DNA of 64,000 nucleotides, taken from Salisaeta longa DSM 21114. GTDB taxonomy: Bacteria; Bacteroidota; Rhodothermia; Rhodothermales; Salinibacteraceae. Within the stretch, counting starts at the first letter, position 1. Every line of letters starts with the position of its first letter. The translations under genes and the position numbers were made by a program. Shown in pieces: positions 1 through 6,829 of this stretch. The stretch spans positions 3,128,766 through 3,192,765 of the forward strand of contig NZ_ATTH01000001.1 in assembly GCF_000419585.1 (NCBI RefSeq). The letters are read 5' to 3'. The notes beneath the pieces are model-generated. The model made no database searches, was not told where the DNA came from, and saw only the letters and a program-made list of their open reading frames with translations.

Positions 1-2
1 AT

Positions 3-407
3 GATCGCCTCGTTGAGGCAGCCCAAGACATGATCCAAGGTCGGTGGAAGCCGGATCCGGCTCCGCAGTGGGTGACCTGTGTACCCTCAAACGGTCGTCC
101 CAAACTCGTTCCCGACTACGCCCGTCGACTCGCTAACGCACTGAACCTGCCGTTCGTGCCGTGCGTTCAAAAGGTGAAAAACAACGAGTCTCAGAAGGAC
201 ATGGAGAACACCGAGCAGCAAACGCAGAACCTCAATGGTGTTTTCGATGTCACGCCCAGCCTGGTTCGGAACGCGCCGGTTCTCTTGGTTGACGACACTG
301 TGGACTCGAAGTGGACGATGACCGTCGTGACAGCACTGCTAAGGGAAGCTGGAGCCGGTCCGGTGTACCCCTTCGCCCTTGCCCAGACAACCCCAACTTC
401 AACGTAA
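3..407 (+). CDS. C-terminal phosphoribosyltransferase domain, probably of a RecQ-like helicase (5' partial)
   Basis: The frame is open to the left edge of the window, so this is the tail of a longer protein. The visible 134 residues hold a type I phosphoribosyltransferase-like fold: a VTCVPSNGRP segment and the diagnostic hydrophobic strand plus acidic pair VLLVDDTVDSKWT, which is the PRPP-binding loop signature. In other genomes this domain is found at the C-terminus of RecQ-family helicases (known of the family; the helicase part is not visible here). The stop at 405-407 lies just before the DprA-like gene at 412, so the two are almost certainly co-transcribed and functionally linked. It could also be a stand-alone ComF-like protein; the upstream sequence would decide. 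Confidence 0.65.
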   Translation, partial: DRLVEAAQDMIQGRWKPDPAPQWVTCVPSNGRPKLVPDYARRLANALNLPFVPCVQKVKNNESQKDMENTEQQTQNLNGVFDVTPSLVRNAPVLLVDDTVDSKWTMTVVTALLREAGAGPVYPFALAQTTPTST

Positions 408-411
408 CTCG

Positions 412-1854
412 ATGTCTAATTCCCCCCACATTCTGGAGCCTGACGCACAAGCTATTTTTTTGCTTTGTGGTCGTCTTGGCTCGCATGACGACAGTGCTGC
501 CAAGCCCCTTACACGTAACCAGTATAACGAGGTGGCAAACTGGCTTAACAACAACGGCATGCGGCCTGGAGATCTTCTCAATGAAGAAGGTCGAGAGCAG
601 TTGTCAGTGTTCAGCAATGACGGTAAACTGACTGAAGACCGGCTTCGTGCACTTCTGCAACGTGGTACAGCGATGGCGATGGCTGTCGAGGAATGGACGA
701 ACAAGGGGGGCTGGATTCTCGCTCGATCTGACGATAATTATCCGAAGCGATTTCGCAGGCGGCTCCGCCACTTGGCCCCTCCAATTCTGTACGGTGTAGG
801 CGATCCGAAGCTGCTGGAGTATGGAGGTGTTAGTATGGTCGGATCGCGCGATTCTGACGACGCTTCTCTCGCATTCGTACGCGATTTGGCCTGGCAATGT
901 GCCGAGGAAGGCGTTTCCGTCGTGTCCGGCGGTGCCCGTGGTGTGGATCAGGCATCGATGGACGCTGCACTAGAGGCTGGAGGCATTGTCGTTGGAGCGT
1001 TGGCCAATGGCCTAGCAAAAACCTCGCGGAAGAAAAAGTATCGTGAGGCGATCACAGACAATCGGCTAACGCTGATCTCGGCGTACCATCCCAACTCCCG
1101 GTTCCAGGTTTGGAAGGCGATGGATCGAAATAAACATATCTATGCCCTCGGCGACGGAACAGTAGTCGCACACTCAGCAGTAGGGAGCGGTGGAACTTGG
1201 TCTGGTGCGACGGAGAATCTCGAACACGAATGGGTCCCACTGTTCGTGCGGGCCGAGCCGCCTATTCCCGACGGTAATCGAAAGCTCATTGAAATGGGCG
1301 GTCATCCCATTGATAGGAGAGTGTTCCGTGATGGCGTTCGCGTGGAGGATTGGTTGAAAGGATCTGTTTCGCTCGACGATATCGAGCCAGCTGTCGCGCA
1401 GTTTGGATTCCAATCCGCATCGTCCGAAGATGAGATTTCGAACATTCAAGAAGAGAGTGCCGAAGATCAATCGGGGCAAGAGGCCATGACAGAGCTATTC
1501 CCACTGGTATGGCCAGCCATTAAGACGCTTTTGAAGGAGCCTCGTAGTGAACAGGATGTGCGTGAATACTTCGACGACCTGCATCTCGGACAGGCCCGCG
1601 ACTGGCTAATGGAAGCTGTAGAGCGTGGCCTGGCAGTGCGTGAAGAACGACCAGTCCGATACGTTCTCCCAAAGAAAGAATCAGTCGAGAACAATTCCTC
1701 AAATCATACGAACAGTAGCCACGGAAAATCACTGAATCAGGATCAAACAGTCGGTGCAATGGGTGCGGGAGATGGTAGCCTATCAAAAAAGCGAGACTTA
1801 AGTAGCGAAGTGAAGATCGGTGAAGGTTCCCGAACTCTGTTCGATCAGGCATGA
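412..1854 (+). CDS. DprA/Smf-like DNA-processing protein
   Basis: About 480 residues, longer than a typical DprA. The middle third carries the Rossmann-like DprA core: a YGVGDPKLL segment, then GVSMVGSRDSDD and VVSGGARGVDQASMDAAL, matching the G-S/T-R and SGGARGID-type motifs that bind single-stranded DNA. A distal region around residues 355-430 resembles a winged-helix tail, and the last 60 residues are low-complexity Ser/Asn-rich. I start it at ATG 412 rather than a TTG at 379 because that start would overlap the upstream gene. Canonical DprA loads RecA onto incoming DNA in transformation; placed beside a phosphoribosyltransferase/helicase and followed by an attC-like site at 1889, a role in phage or plasmid defence is at least as likely (inference). 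Confidence 0.8.
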   Translation: MSNSPHILEPDAQAIFLLCGRLGSHDDSAAKPLTRNQYNEVANWLNNNGMRPGDLLNEEGREQLSVFSNDGKLTEDRLRALLQRGTAMAMAVEEWTNKGGWILARSDDNYPKRFRRRLRHLAPPILYGVGDPKLLEYGGVSMVGSRDSDDASLAFVRDLAWQCAEEGVSVVSGGARGVDQASMDAALEAGGIVVGALANGLAKTSRKKKYREAITDNRLTLISAYHPNSRFQVWKAMDRNKHIYALGDGTVVAHSAVGSGGTWSGATENLEHEWVPLFVRAEPPIPDGNRKLIEMGGHPIDRRVFRDGVRVEDWLKGSVSLDDIEPAVAQFGFQSASSEDEISNIQEESAEDQSGQEAMTELFPLVWPAIKTLLKEPRSEQDVREYFDDLHLGQARDWLMEAVERGLAVREERPVRYVLPKKESVENNSSNHTNSSHGKSLNQDQTVGAMGAGDGSLSKKRDLSSEVKIGEGSRTLFDQA

Positions 1855-1888
1855 ACAGTGGCGGTAAATTTCAAACGTTTGGAGGGAG

Positions 1889-2003
1889 GCATAACACAAC
1901 GCTGCGACTGACGATGGGCTGGTGCCAAATTCGATGAGTGACACCTCCATTACCACTTTCTTATCTTGAGCGTGCCCATTGCAGTTGAGCTCAATCGTTA
2001 TAC
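1889..2003 (+). repeat. attC-like site A
   Basis: Starts with GCATAAC at 1889 and ends with GTTATAC at 1997-2003. The left arm (ACGCTGCGACTGACGATGGG) pairs imperfectly with the right arm (GCCCATTGCAGTTGAGC region, about 1975-1990). It follows the DprA-like gene by 35 bases and makes the helicase/DprA pair look like cassette cargo. Confidence 0.7.
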
Positions 2004-2025
2004 AGCCCACACGTCTACGCTCGCT

Positions 2026-2571
2026 ATGAAACGCATGGTGATCGCAATTGCCTTTGGCTTACTCCTTACAGGTTGTACTCATACACGGACCTTCAACATC
2101 GCCTCGTCGAACGCACGAACTGAGCTCAACGCACGTGCAGAAGGGAGAACGACCACTCTCACGCTACAGACGGGCGAGAGCGTCTCCGCACGATCCGTCA
2201 GCGTCGCTCCCGATAGGACGACATGGATTGACCCAGCGACCGGCGCTGTCCGCTCTGTTCCTACACGCGAGGTTGCAACCGTTCGGTTCGATAACAGAGG
2301 ACGTGGAGCCCTTGAAGGACTTGGCTGGGGGGCAGCTATCGGTGCCGGAGTCGGCGTGCTGGTTGGAGCTGTCTCGGGGGCAACCGATGACAACGAGGGC
2401 ATTGAATTCTACTCGCCTCTTGAGGTTATGGTGATATCGGGCATCGTCCTTGGTGCAACTGGAGGCCTCGTAGGAGCAGCCGTCGGAACGATCCGGCAGA
2501 GACGCACGGTGTACGACTTTTCCCAATCGCCGCAGTCGTCCCCAGAGCCAACGGAGGACGACATGGAATAA
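2026..2571 (+). CDS. small lipoprotein with glycine-rich hydrophobic hairpin
   Basis: 181 residues from ATG 2026. A lipoprotein signal peptide ends in the lipobox LLTGC, so the mature protein should be lipid-anchored. Residues about 25-100 are polar and predicted beta-rich, with a segment reading SVSVAPDRTTWIDPATG, like proteins that bring a short LptA/OstA-like or DUF-type strand repeat. Residues about 110-165 hold two glycine-rich hydrophobic stretches (GWGAAIGAGVGVLVGAVSG and VISGIVLGATGGLVGAAVG) resembling glycine-zipper segments. The general plan is shared with the other cassette lipoprotein at 3830-4381. It is a single-gene cassette between attC-like sites A and B. Function unknown; I chose this ATG because only from here does the signal peptide begin at the N-terminus. 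Confidence 0.75.
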   Translation: MKRMVIAIAFGLLLTGCTHTRTFNIASSNARTELNARAEGRTTTLTLQTGESVSARSVSVAPDRTTWIDPATGAVRSVPTREVATVRFDNRGRGALEGLGWGAAIGAGVGVLVGAVSGATDDNEGIEFYSPLEVMVISGIVLGATGGLVGAAVGTIRQRRTVYDFSQSPQSSPEPTEDDME

Positions 2572-2583
2572 AAAGCAAGAGCA

Positions 2584-2698
2584 GTATAACCCCACACTGC
2601 TGCCGACGAAGGGCTGTCGCCAGATTTCAGCGATAGTGCTTCGACTGCTTGATTCGAATGTTTTCGTAGCCCTTCGCGGCAGAGTTTCATCGTTATGT
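2584..2698 (+). repeat. attC-like site B (family 1)
   Basis: From GTATAAC (2584) to GTTATGT (2692-2698). Arms CTGCTGCCGACGAAGGGC and GCCCTTCGCGGCAGAG pair with an extrahelical base, the hallmark of attC folding. The sequence is closely similar to sites C, D, I and K, defining the most common attC family in the array. Confidence 0.85.
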
Positions 2699-2768
2699 GC
2701 AGCGAACCGAGTCTCCTCTGAATGGGTTGGACTGTAGCGTATTCGATTGAAAAGCGCTTACCAAAGAG

Positions 2769-2999
2769 ATGCCGAAAACAGTTGAAGCGGTGGTCGACGA
2801 GCACGGCCACATCCGCCTTTTAGAACCGCTTGAGCTCCACGCTTCGCAGCGCGTGCTCGTCACCGTGTTGGAGGACGCGCCCGAAGCCGACGCGCGCGGC
2901 GTGGGCGAAACGGCTTTGCTTAGCAAGGCGGCACTCGCCGAGGACTGGAATCGAGACGAAGAGGACGAGGCATGGAAGCACCTCCAGCCGGAGCTGTAG
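2769..2999 (+). CDS. antitoxin of a PemK/MazF-type pair
   Basis: 76 residues. The N-terminal half (MPKTVEAVVDEHGHIRLLEP) is a short beta-rich segment like AF2212/DUF104-type antitoxins, which form a small swapped-hairpin or AbrB-like fold. The C-terminal half is acidic (EEDEAWKHL) and probably wraps the toxin. Its stop overlaps the start of the PemK/MazF-like gene (2972) by 28 bases, typical of translational coupling in toxin-antitoxin operons. The gene fills one cassette with its toxin between attC-like sites B and C. The family label is tentative; the antitoxin role follows mostly from context. Confidence 0.75.
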   Translation: MPKTVEAVVDEHGHIRLLEPLELHASQRVLVTVLEDAPEADARGVGETALLSKAALAEDWNRDEEDEAWKHLQPEL

Positions 3000-3328
3000 T
3001 GCTCATCTTGTTTCCGTTTTCGGACTTGTCTCGCTCGAAGCTCCGTCCGGCCGTCGTGCTGGCAAGCGTGAGTCGTGGTGATTACGTGCTTTGTCAGGTA
3101 ACGAGCAATCCATATGCAGATCCTAATGCCGTCGAGTTGACCGAGGAGTATTTTCGAGAGGGAAGCCTGCAGCGGGTGAGCTACGCGCGGCCGGGGAAGC
3201 TCTTTACGACGAACACCGAGTTGTTTGAGGGGCAAGTCGGCCTGTTGCGCGAGGAGGTGCGTACCGAGATCGTATCGGAAGTCGTAAGGTTGTTGCGCGC
3301 AGGTAAGATGCCATCAGAAGGTGAATAA
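2972..3328 (+). CDS. PemK/MazF-family toxin (mRNA endoribonuclease)
   Basis: 118 residues, the usual length of this family. The N-terminal GAVVLILFPFSDLSRSKLRP followed by AVVLA matches the conserved G-x-V-x-L-x-x-F-P-x-x-D...K-x-R-P-A-V-V motif of the SH3-like PemK/MazF fold; the Arg-Pro-containing loop is the catalytic site for single-strand mRNA cleavage. Later segments (YVLCQVTSNP and AVELTEEYF) correspond to the following strands. It overlaps the preceding antitoxin gene and ends 7 bases before attC-like site C, so the two genes form one cassette. Such pairs probably stabilise the array, since loss of the cassette frees toxin (inference from the general model of toxin-antitoxin cassettes). 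Confidence 0.85.
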   Translation: MEAPPAGAVVLILFPFSDLSRSKLRPAVVLASVSRGDYVLCQVTSNPYADPNAVELTEEYFREGSLQRVSYARPGKLFTTNTELFEGQVGLLREEVRTEIVSEVVRLLRAGKMPSEGE

Positions 3329-3334
3329 ACCTGC

Positions 3335-3448
3335 ACATAACCCTCCACTGCTGCCGACGACGGGCCGGAGCCCGATTCAGGCGGTAGCGCCTCGGCTGCT
3401 GATTCCGTAACTTTTCTTGCCCGTCGCGGCAGAGCTATTCCGTTACAG
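3335..3448 (+). repeat. attC-like site C (family 1)
   Basis: From ACATAAC (3335) to GTTACAG (3442-3448). Arms ACTGCTGCCGACGACGGGC and GCCCGTCGCGGCAGAG are complementary apart from an extrahelical base. The crossover box is slightly off consensus (GTTAC instead of GTTAT). Confidence 0.85.
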
Positions 3449-3524
3449 CGCTTTCGGAGCAAGTCTGCGTTCACCGCGTTTTGCTCGTCAACCATGGTTG
3501 CTACAATAGACAGCGTGCGCTGCT

Positions 3525-3755
3525 ATGCCACAGGTTGACATCGGCCAAGCCCGTCGTCGGTTCGACGAACTTCTCGAACGCGCCTTTCACGGAGAGGACG
3601 TTCTGATTACGAAAGACGACCGCCCGTTTGTGCGGCTCACTGCTCCGCCCTCGCTGGAGAAGAAACGCAAGCGCCAGTTCGGAAGCGTCGAAGGTGAGAT
3701 CTGGATGAGCGAGGACTTCGATGAGCCGCTTGACGAGTTTCGGGAGTACAGGTAA
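3525..3755 (+). CDS. Phd/YefM-type antitoxin, now without an intact toxin
   Basis: 76 residues. MPQVDIGQARRRFDELLERA followed by GEDVLITKDDRP and FVRL is the characteristic Phd/YefM fold: an N-terminal strand, the helix carrying the A-R-x-x-F/L-x-x-L-L pattern, then the beta hairpin with G-x-x-V-x-I-x-x-x-x-x-P. The C-terminal tail (SEDFDEPLDEF) is the usual toxin-wrapping acidic helix, as in antitoxins paired with PIN toxins of the MxLLLDTHxFLW type. It overlaps by one base the remnant of exactly such a toxin (3755-3809). Because the toxin is cut, this antitoxin is probably an orphan. Confidence 0.85.
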   Translation: MPQVDIGQARRRFDELLERAFHGEDVLITKDDRPFVRLTAPPSLEKKRKRQFGSVEGEIWMSEDFDEPLDEFREYR

Positions 3756-3809
3756 TGCAATTACTCCTCGATACACACAGTTTTCTCTGGTTCGCAGGTG
3801 AGCGTTCTC
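3755..3809 (+). pseudogene. remnant of PIN-domain (VapC) toxin, cut at a crossover box
   Basis: Begins MQLLLDTHSFLWFAG, the standard N-terminus of PIN toxins of the VapC type with the first catalytic Asp at residue 6. Homology ends after roughly 15-18 residues, where the sequence becomes GTTATGT (3810-3816), the crossover box of an attC site. The frame continues open into the next cassette's lipoprotein gene (3830), so a 208-residue hybrid could be translated. The other acidic active-site residues are lost, so no nuclease activity is expected. A site-specific deletion or recombination is the simplest explanation. Confidence 0.75.
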
Positions 3810-3829
3810 GTTATGTAGCCCCACATCCT

Positions 3830-4381
3830 ATGCTCCGAGCATCCGCCATTGTCATCTGCCTGTTGGCGCTCGCTTTAGTGAGTGGCTGCGCCTCAAGCCG
3901 GCTGCCATCCACTGAGCCTCAATCGCTGAAACAGGTGAACCAACAGCTCGAAAATCGATGGGCCCGGATTCAAATGACAGATGATACGTTCATTGAACAC
4001 CTCGAAGAGGTACGAATCGGTGTGGACAGCACGAGATTTTACCACCGGCTCAAACAGAGAGAGGGATCCATTCCAACAGACTCCCTTAACCAGATTGCAA
4101 TTCGAGGCGATACCGGAAGCGGTTGGGGCTTTCTCATTGGAGCAGCTCCGGGACTCACGGGGATAACCATCGGTGGAATCACCCTTGGAACGAGCAGTAA
4201 CACGGGATCCATTGGGGCTGGCCTCGCGGCTGCATTGTATCTGGGAGGCGGGGCCATTTTGACTGTCATGGGCGGTCTCAGCGGGGCGCTGATTGGTGAT
4301 GCCATTACAACCGACGAATGGAAAGTGATCTACGACGGTCCACTTGAGAAGTATCAAAATGGAAGGGGACGCGGGCGCTAA
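3830..4381 (+). CDS. small lipoprotein with glycine-rich hydrophobic segments
   Basis: 183 residues from ATG 3830. The N-terminus (MLRASAIVICLLALALVSGC) is a lipoprotein signal peptide with lipobox VSGC. After a polar stretch with short beta-like segments, residues about 100-165 are glycine-rich and hydrophobic (GFLIGAAPGLTGITIGGITL, then a second stretch ending GGLSGALIGDAI), reminiscent of glycine-zipper membrane segments. Layout matches the lipoprotein at 2026-2571 although sequence identity is low. The reading frame is open upstream through the toxin remnant at 3755, but the signal peptide marks the true start. It is a one-gene cassette ending at attC-like site D; function unknown. Confidence 0.75.
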   Translation: MLRASAIVICLLALALVSGCASSRLPSTEPQSLKQVNQQLENRWARIQMTDDTFIEHLEEVRIGVDSTRFYHRLKQREGSIPTDSLNQIAIRGDTGSGWGFLIGAAPGLTGITIGGITLGTSSNTGSIGAGLAAALYLGGGAILTVMGGLSGALIGDAITTDEWKVIYDGPLEKYQNGRGRGR

Positions 4382-4403
4382 GACGCGAAGGTGGTTACAG
4401 GCT

Positions 4404-4517
4404 ACATAACCCACCACTGCTGCCGACGACGGGCTGGAGCCAGATTCCAGCGGTAGCGCCTCGGCTGCTATTTGCGCACCTTTTCGTGCCCGTCGCGGCA
4501 GAGTTTCACCGTTATGG
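4404..4517 (+). repeat. attC-like site D (family 1)
   Basis: From ACATAAC (4404) to GTTATGG (4511-4517). Arms ACTGCTGCCGACGACGGGCT and GCCCGTCGCGGCAGAGT pair; nearly identical to site C along most of its length. Confidence 0.85.
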
Positions 4518-4588
4518 CGCTTTAGAAACAGCACTCACGTCGCTAGGGTAGCACAATGTGCCCTCCTCCAAGAGAAGAGGATTCAGCC

Positions 4589-4825
4589 ATGGAATCGAAA
4601 ACAATCAATCTTCGCGTCAGCCCCGATGTCGCAGAAGCGTACGAGTCTGCTTCGGACGAGGAGAAACGGAAACTTGAAGCGCTTCTCAGTAGCCGGTTGC
4701 GGGAAGCCGTCCGGCATCGAGGTCGAGGTCGATCCCTCGAAGAGATTATGGACGAAATGAGCCGACGGGCTCAAGAGCGTGGACTTACTCAAGAGAAGCT
4801 CGACGAGATTCTGAATGAGGAGTGA
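4589..4825 (+). CDS. antitoxin of a PIN-type pair
   Basis: 78 residues from ATG 4589. MESKTINLRVSPDVAEAYES looks like a short ribbon-helix-helix segment (strand, then helix), and residues 30-78 are highly charged and helical (LEEIMDEMSRRAQERGLTQE), ending LDEILNEE. This type of protein, with its C-terminal TxExLxEIL motif, is commonly found just before PIN-family toxins of the COG1569 type. It overlaps its partner gene (4815) by 11 bases, indicating coupled translation. An in-frame upstream start would add only 11 non-conserved residues. Confidence 0.8.
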   Translation: MESKTINLRVSPDVAEAYESASDEEKRKLEALLSSRLREAVRHRGRGRSLEEIMDEMSRRAQERGLTQEKLDEILNEE

Positions 4826-5240
4826 CCGGCGCTATGTCTTCGACACGAATACGCTCGTCAGCGCTGCCCTATTCCGAGGGGGAACGCCAGGGGAGGCGTT
4901 CCGCTATGCGTTGAACACGGGCGTCGTGTTGCTTTCAGAGGCGACGTTTGAGGAAATCGACGAGGTGATCGCCCGGGAGAAATTTGACGACTACCTCACA
5001 CCTGAAGAACGCGGTGCCTTTATCGAAGCTTTGGTTGATCGAAGTCAATTCGTCAACCCAACGGAGGATGTACGAGCCTGTCGCGATCCAGATGACAACA
5101 AATTTCTGGAACTTGCTGTAAGCGAAAATGCAACCTGTATCGTCAGCGGGGACGCCGACCTGTTGGAGCTCAATCCGTTTCGGGGAATTCTAATCATGAG
5201 ACCAGCAGACTTCCTTGAAGAGAGCAAGCAAGATGAGTAG
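4815..5240 (+). CDS. PIN-domain toxin (COG1569 type)
   Basis: 141 residues, normal length. Conserved acidic residues of the PIN nuclease are all visible: Asp in YVFDTNTLVSAAL, Glu in the EATFEEIDEVI helix, Asp residues in CRDPDDNKFLELA and in VSGDADLLEL. The RxKFDxY pattern (REKFDDYL) is characteristic of this subfamily. These toxins are RNases using divalent metal. It forms a two-gene cassette with the overlapping antitoxin at 4589 and its stop lies 2 bases before attC-like site E, as expected for a compact cassette. Confidence 0.9.
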   Translation: MRSDRRYVFDTNTLVSAALFRGGTPGEAFRYALNTGVVLLSEATFEEIDEVIAREKFDDYLTPEERGAFIEALVDRSQFVNPTEDVRACRDPDDNKFLELAVSENATCIVSGDADLLELNPFRGILIMRPADFLEESKQDE

Positions 5241-5242
5241 CA

Positions 5243-5433
5243 CCATAACCCACCCGCTACAGCTGAAAATGGGCGCGGGCCATTTGCAATCGAGAGCAGC
5301 CGAGCGATTCCGACGTTGCGGATCGAGAGTGGCGACACTAGCGAATGAGAGCTCCGGAGACCGAGGCTGATTGATCGTATTAAACTCTGTCGAGTCTTTT
5401 CGCGCCCATTTCAGCTGAGCTTTTTCGTTATAC
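5243..5433 (+). repeat. attC-like site E (long)
   Basis: From CCATAAC (5243) to GTTATAC (5427-5433), 191 bases. The left arm CAGCTGAAAATGGGCGCG pairs almost perfectly with CGCGCCCATTTCAGCTG near 5400-5417. A long loop is typical of some attC sites. Its right end resembles that of site A. Confidence 0.8.
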
Positions 5434-5456
5434 TTGGCTACCAGTCATACACAGTC

Positions 5457-5597
5457 ATGACTGCCCCCTCCTTAAACGACTATTTTCAAGCTTGGTGGAG
5501 CATTGGAGTGCCCTCAGCTGCGATCACAGTAGTGCTATTGCAATACGTGTTTCCCCTCATTGAAACTTCGCCGCCGAGGTTCGAGACTCTCTCCTAG
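5457..5597 (+). CDS. 46-residue putative membrane peptide
   Basis: A small reading frame from ATG 5457 to TAG 5595-5597. The product begins MTAPSLNDYFQAWWSIGVPS and then has a hydrophobic stretch AAITVVLLQYVFPLIE suitable for one membrane-spanning helix. It is the only frame that fills the cassette between attC-like sites E and F, and it starts 24 bases after the crossover box, like other cassette genes. The remaining 100 bases to site F show no gene. I do not recognise the family; it may be an orphan cassette peptide or chance coding. Confidence 0.4.
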   Translation: MTAPSLNDYFQAWWSIGVPSAAITVVLLQYVFPLIETSPPRFETLS

Positions 5598-5696
5598 GCA
5601 GTGGTGCACGGATCGACAAATAGCGTGGTAATTGCAATTGTGTGGCCATGGATGATGAGGCTTTTGAGGCTTTCAAGCGACCCTGCAGAGAGCGAG

Positions 5697-5828
5697 GTAT
5701 AACAACACGGTGTAGCAGATGCAGAGCTTTGGCGTTTCACCTTGCTTGGCGTGCTGCGGCGAAACGTGTCGCTGTAGTTCACCAGTAGCGACAGCTCCTC
5801 CTGCGCTGCCAAGCTCTCACCGATATGC
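5697..5828 (+). repeat. attC-like site F (degenerate crossover box)
   Basis: Starts GTATAAC (5697); ends GATATGC (5822-5828), where GTTATGC would be expected. Internal sequence (GTAGCAGATGCAGAGCT, then GCGCTGCCAAGCT) matches site G, making a separate attC family. The T-to-A change next to the cut may reduce recombination here. Confidence 0.7.
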
Positions 5829-5854
5829 CGCCCCTCCAACCACTGCTCAAATGA

Positions 5855-6184
5855 ATGCGGCTCCCCAACCGGTACAAAGCCTACGTGCCGCGGGAAAAGC
5901 TGAGCGGCGATCTCCTGTCGCGCTCGCATGCCGTTGGCAAGTCAAAGGCGCGGTTCTTCCGTGCACATGGCTACGATGAGGAGACAGCCGATCATCTTGC
6001 GCGCGACCGGCTGAATGTAGCCCATCAGAACGAGGTCGTGGAAGTAGCGGAGTCACCGCATGACGCAACGTACGTCGTTGAAGGTACCTTGAGGACACCG
6101 CGCGGAACTACCGTCAGTGTCCGAACGGTGTGGATCGTAGCGTCCGAAGACGCTCCCCGTTTTGTCACTGCCTACCCGAGGTGA
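5855..6184 (+). CDS. DUF6883-like protein
   Basis: 109 residues. The start MRLPNRYKAYVPREKLSGDLLS, followed by HAVGKSKARFFRAHGY, and the end TVWIVASEDAPRFVTAYP fit the DUF6883 family as I remember it (conserved LPN...A.vp..Kl..yLLs..hp.G..Ka.fF and the C-terminal V-R-T-V-W-I...P-R-F-V-T-A-Y-P). The family has no established activity. It precedes a DUF4926-like gene by 4 bases, an arrangement seen repeatedly in bacterial genomes, so a toxin-antitoxin-like relation is possible (inference). Cassette between attC-like sites F and G. Confidence 0.7.
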   Translation: MRLPNRYKAYVPREKLSGDLLSRSHAVGKSKARFFRAHGYDEETADHLARDRLNVAHQNEVVEVAESPHDATYVVEGTLRTPRGTTVSVRTVWIVASEDAPRFVTAYPR

Positions 6185-6188
6185 AAAC

Positions 6189-6416
6189 ATGATTCAAGAA
6201 CTGGATACCGTCGTGTTGGCAGATGACCTCCCGGAGCACGGTCTGACGCCAGGTGATGTAGGAGTCGTAGTCCATGTCTATGCTGACGGCGCTGCCTACG
6301 AAGTGGAATTCCTGACCGGAGAAGGTGCTACCATAGCTGTGGTCACGCTGGGAAAGGACGCTGTGCGTCCAATGAAGCAGCGGAAAATCCTGCGCGTGCG
6401 CAGTATGGCGGCCTAA
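6189..6416 (+). CDS. DUF4926-like protein
   Basis: 75 residues from ATG 6189; MIQELDTVVLADDLPEHGL, then GDVGVVVHVYADGAAYEVEF and GATIAVVTLGKDAVRP, match the DUF4926 pattern (an SH3-like small barrel similar in layout to NHase-beta/KOW-type domains). Start chosen because an upstream in-frame start would overlap the preceding gene and add unrelated residues. The stop codon is inside the first box of attC-like site G (GCCTAAC), so gene and site share bases, typical of compact cassettes. Probably works with the DUF6883-like partner. Confidence 0.7.
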   Translation: MIQELDTVVLADDLPEHGLTPGDVGVVVHVYADGAAYEVEFLTGEGATIAVVTLGKDAVRPMKQRKILRVRSMAA

Positions 6417-6544
6417 CAATACGCTGTAGCAGACGCAGGGCTCTGGCGTCTTCGTGAGCGGCGAGTGGCGTGTCAAGCCGTTTTGCTGCATCTTAGCAGT
6501 AGCGCCATCCTCCTTTCTGCGCTGCCAAGCTACAGTCGTTATAC
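6411..6544 (+). repeat. attC-like site G
   Basis: From GCCTAAC (6411), a perfect RYYYAAC box, to GTTATAC (6538-6544). Internal similarity to site F. The upstream gene's stop is embedded in the first box. Confidence 0.85.
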
Positions 6545-6625
6545 GGCACGGAAACCGTTTGCGAACCCGTGCCTTGCCCGGATCATACGACTTGTGACGC
6601 CCTTCCAACTTGAGTGAAGCCATCC

Positions 6626-6816
6626 ATGTCGCAAGGAACCATGAAGGCAAAGATTGTCCGTGCTGTTGAAGAACTGCCGGAGGACGCTACCATCGAGCGT
6701 CTCGTTTTCTTGCACAAGATCGAAGTTGGCCTAAAGCGAGTCGAGGAATGAAAGACGGTACCGCTCGCCGAGGTGGAAGCGCGGCTGAAGCGTCGTCGCT
6801 CTAAGGAGAAGCAGTA
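6626..6816 (+). pseudogene. antitoxin gene interrupted by an in-frame TGA
   Basis: From ATG 6626 the frame reads MSQGTMKAKIVRAVEELPED and continues through VFLHKIEVGLKRVEE, then TGA, then reads on as KTVPLAEVEARLKRRRSKEK to TAG at 6814-6816. The whole is a small helical antitoxin of the RelB/ParD-like addiction-module type; at the stop a Gly (GGA) would fit the family's usual G-x-x-V/x-P pattern, so a single G-to-T change explains it. The downstream toxin (6830) is also broken, so the module is dead. A sequencing error cannot be excluded. Confidence 0.65.
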
Positions 6817-6829
6817 GCCACCAATCCGC

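Noticed and set aside
5594..5929. Minus-strand open frame across site F
   Set aside because: It runs through the attC-like repeat and the start of the DUF6883-like gene, and shows no protein-like pattern.
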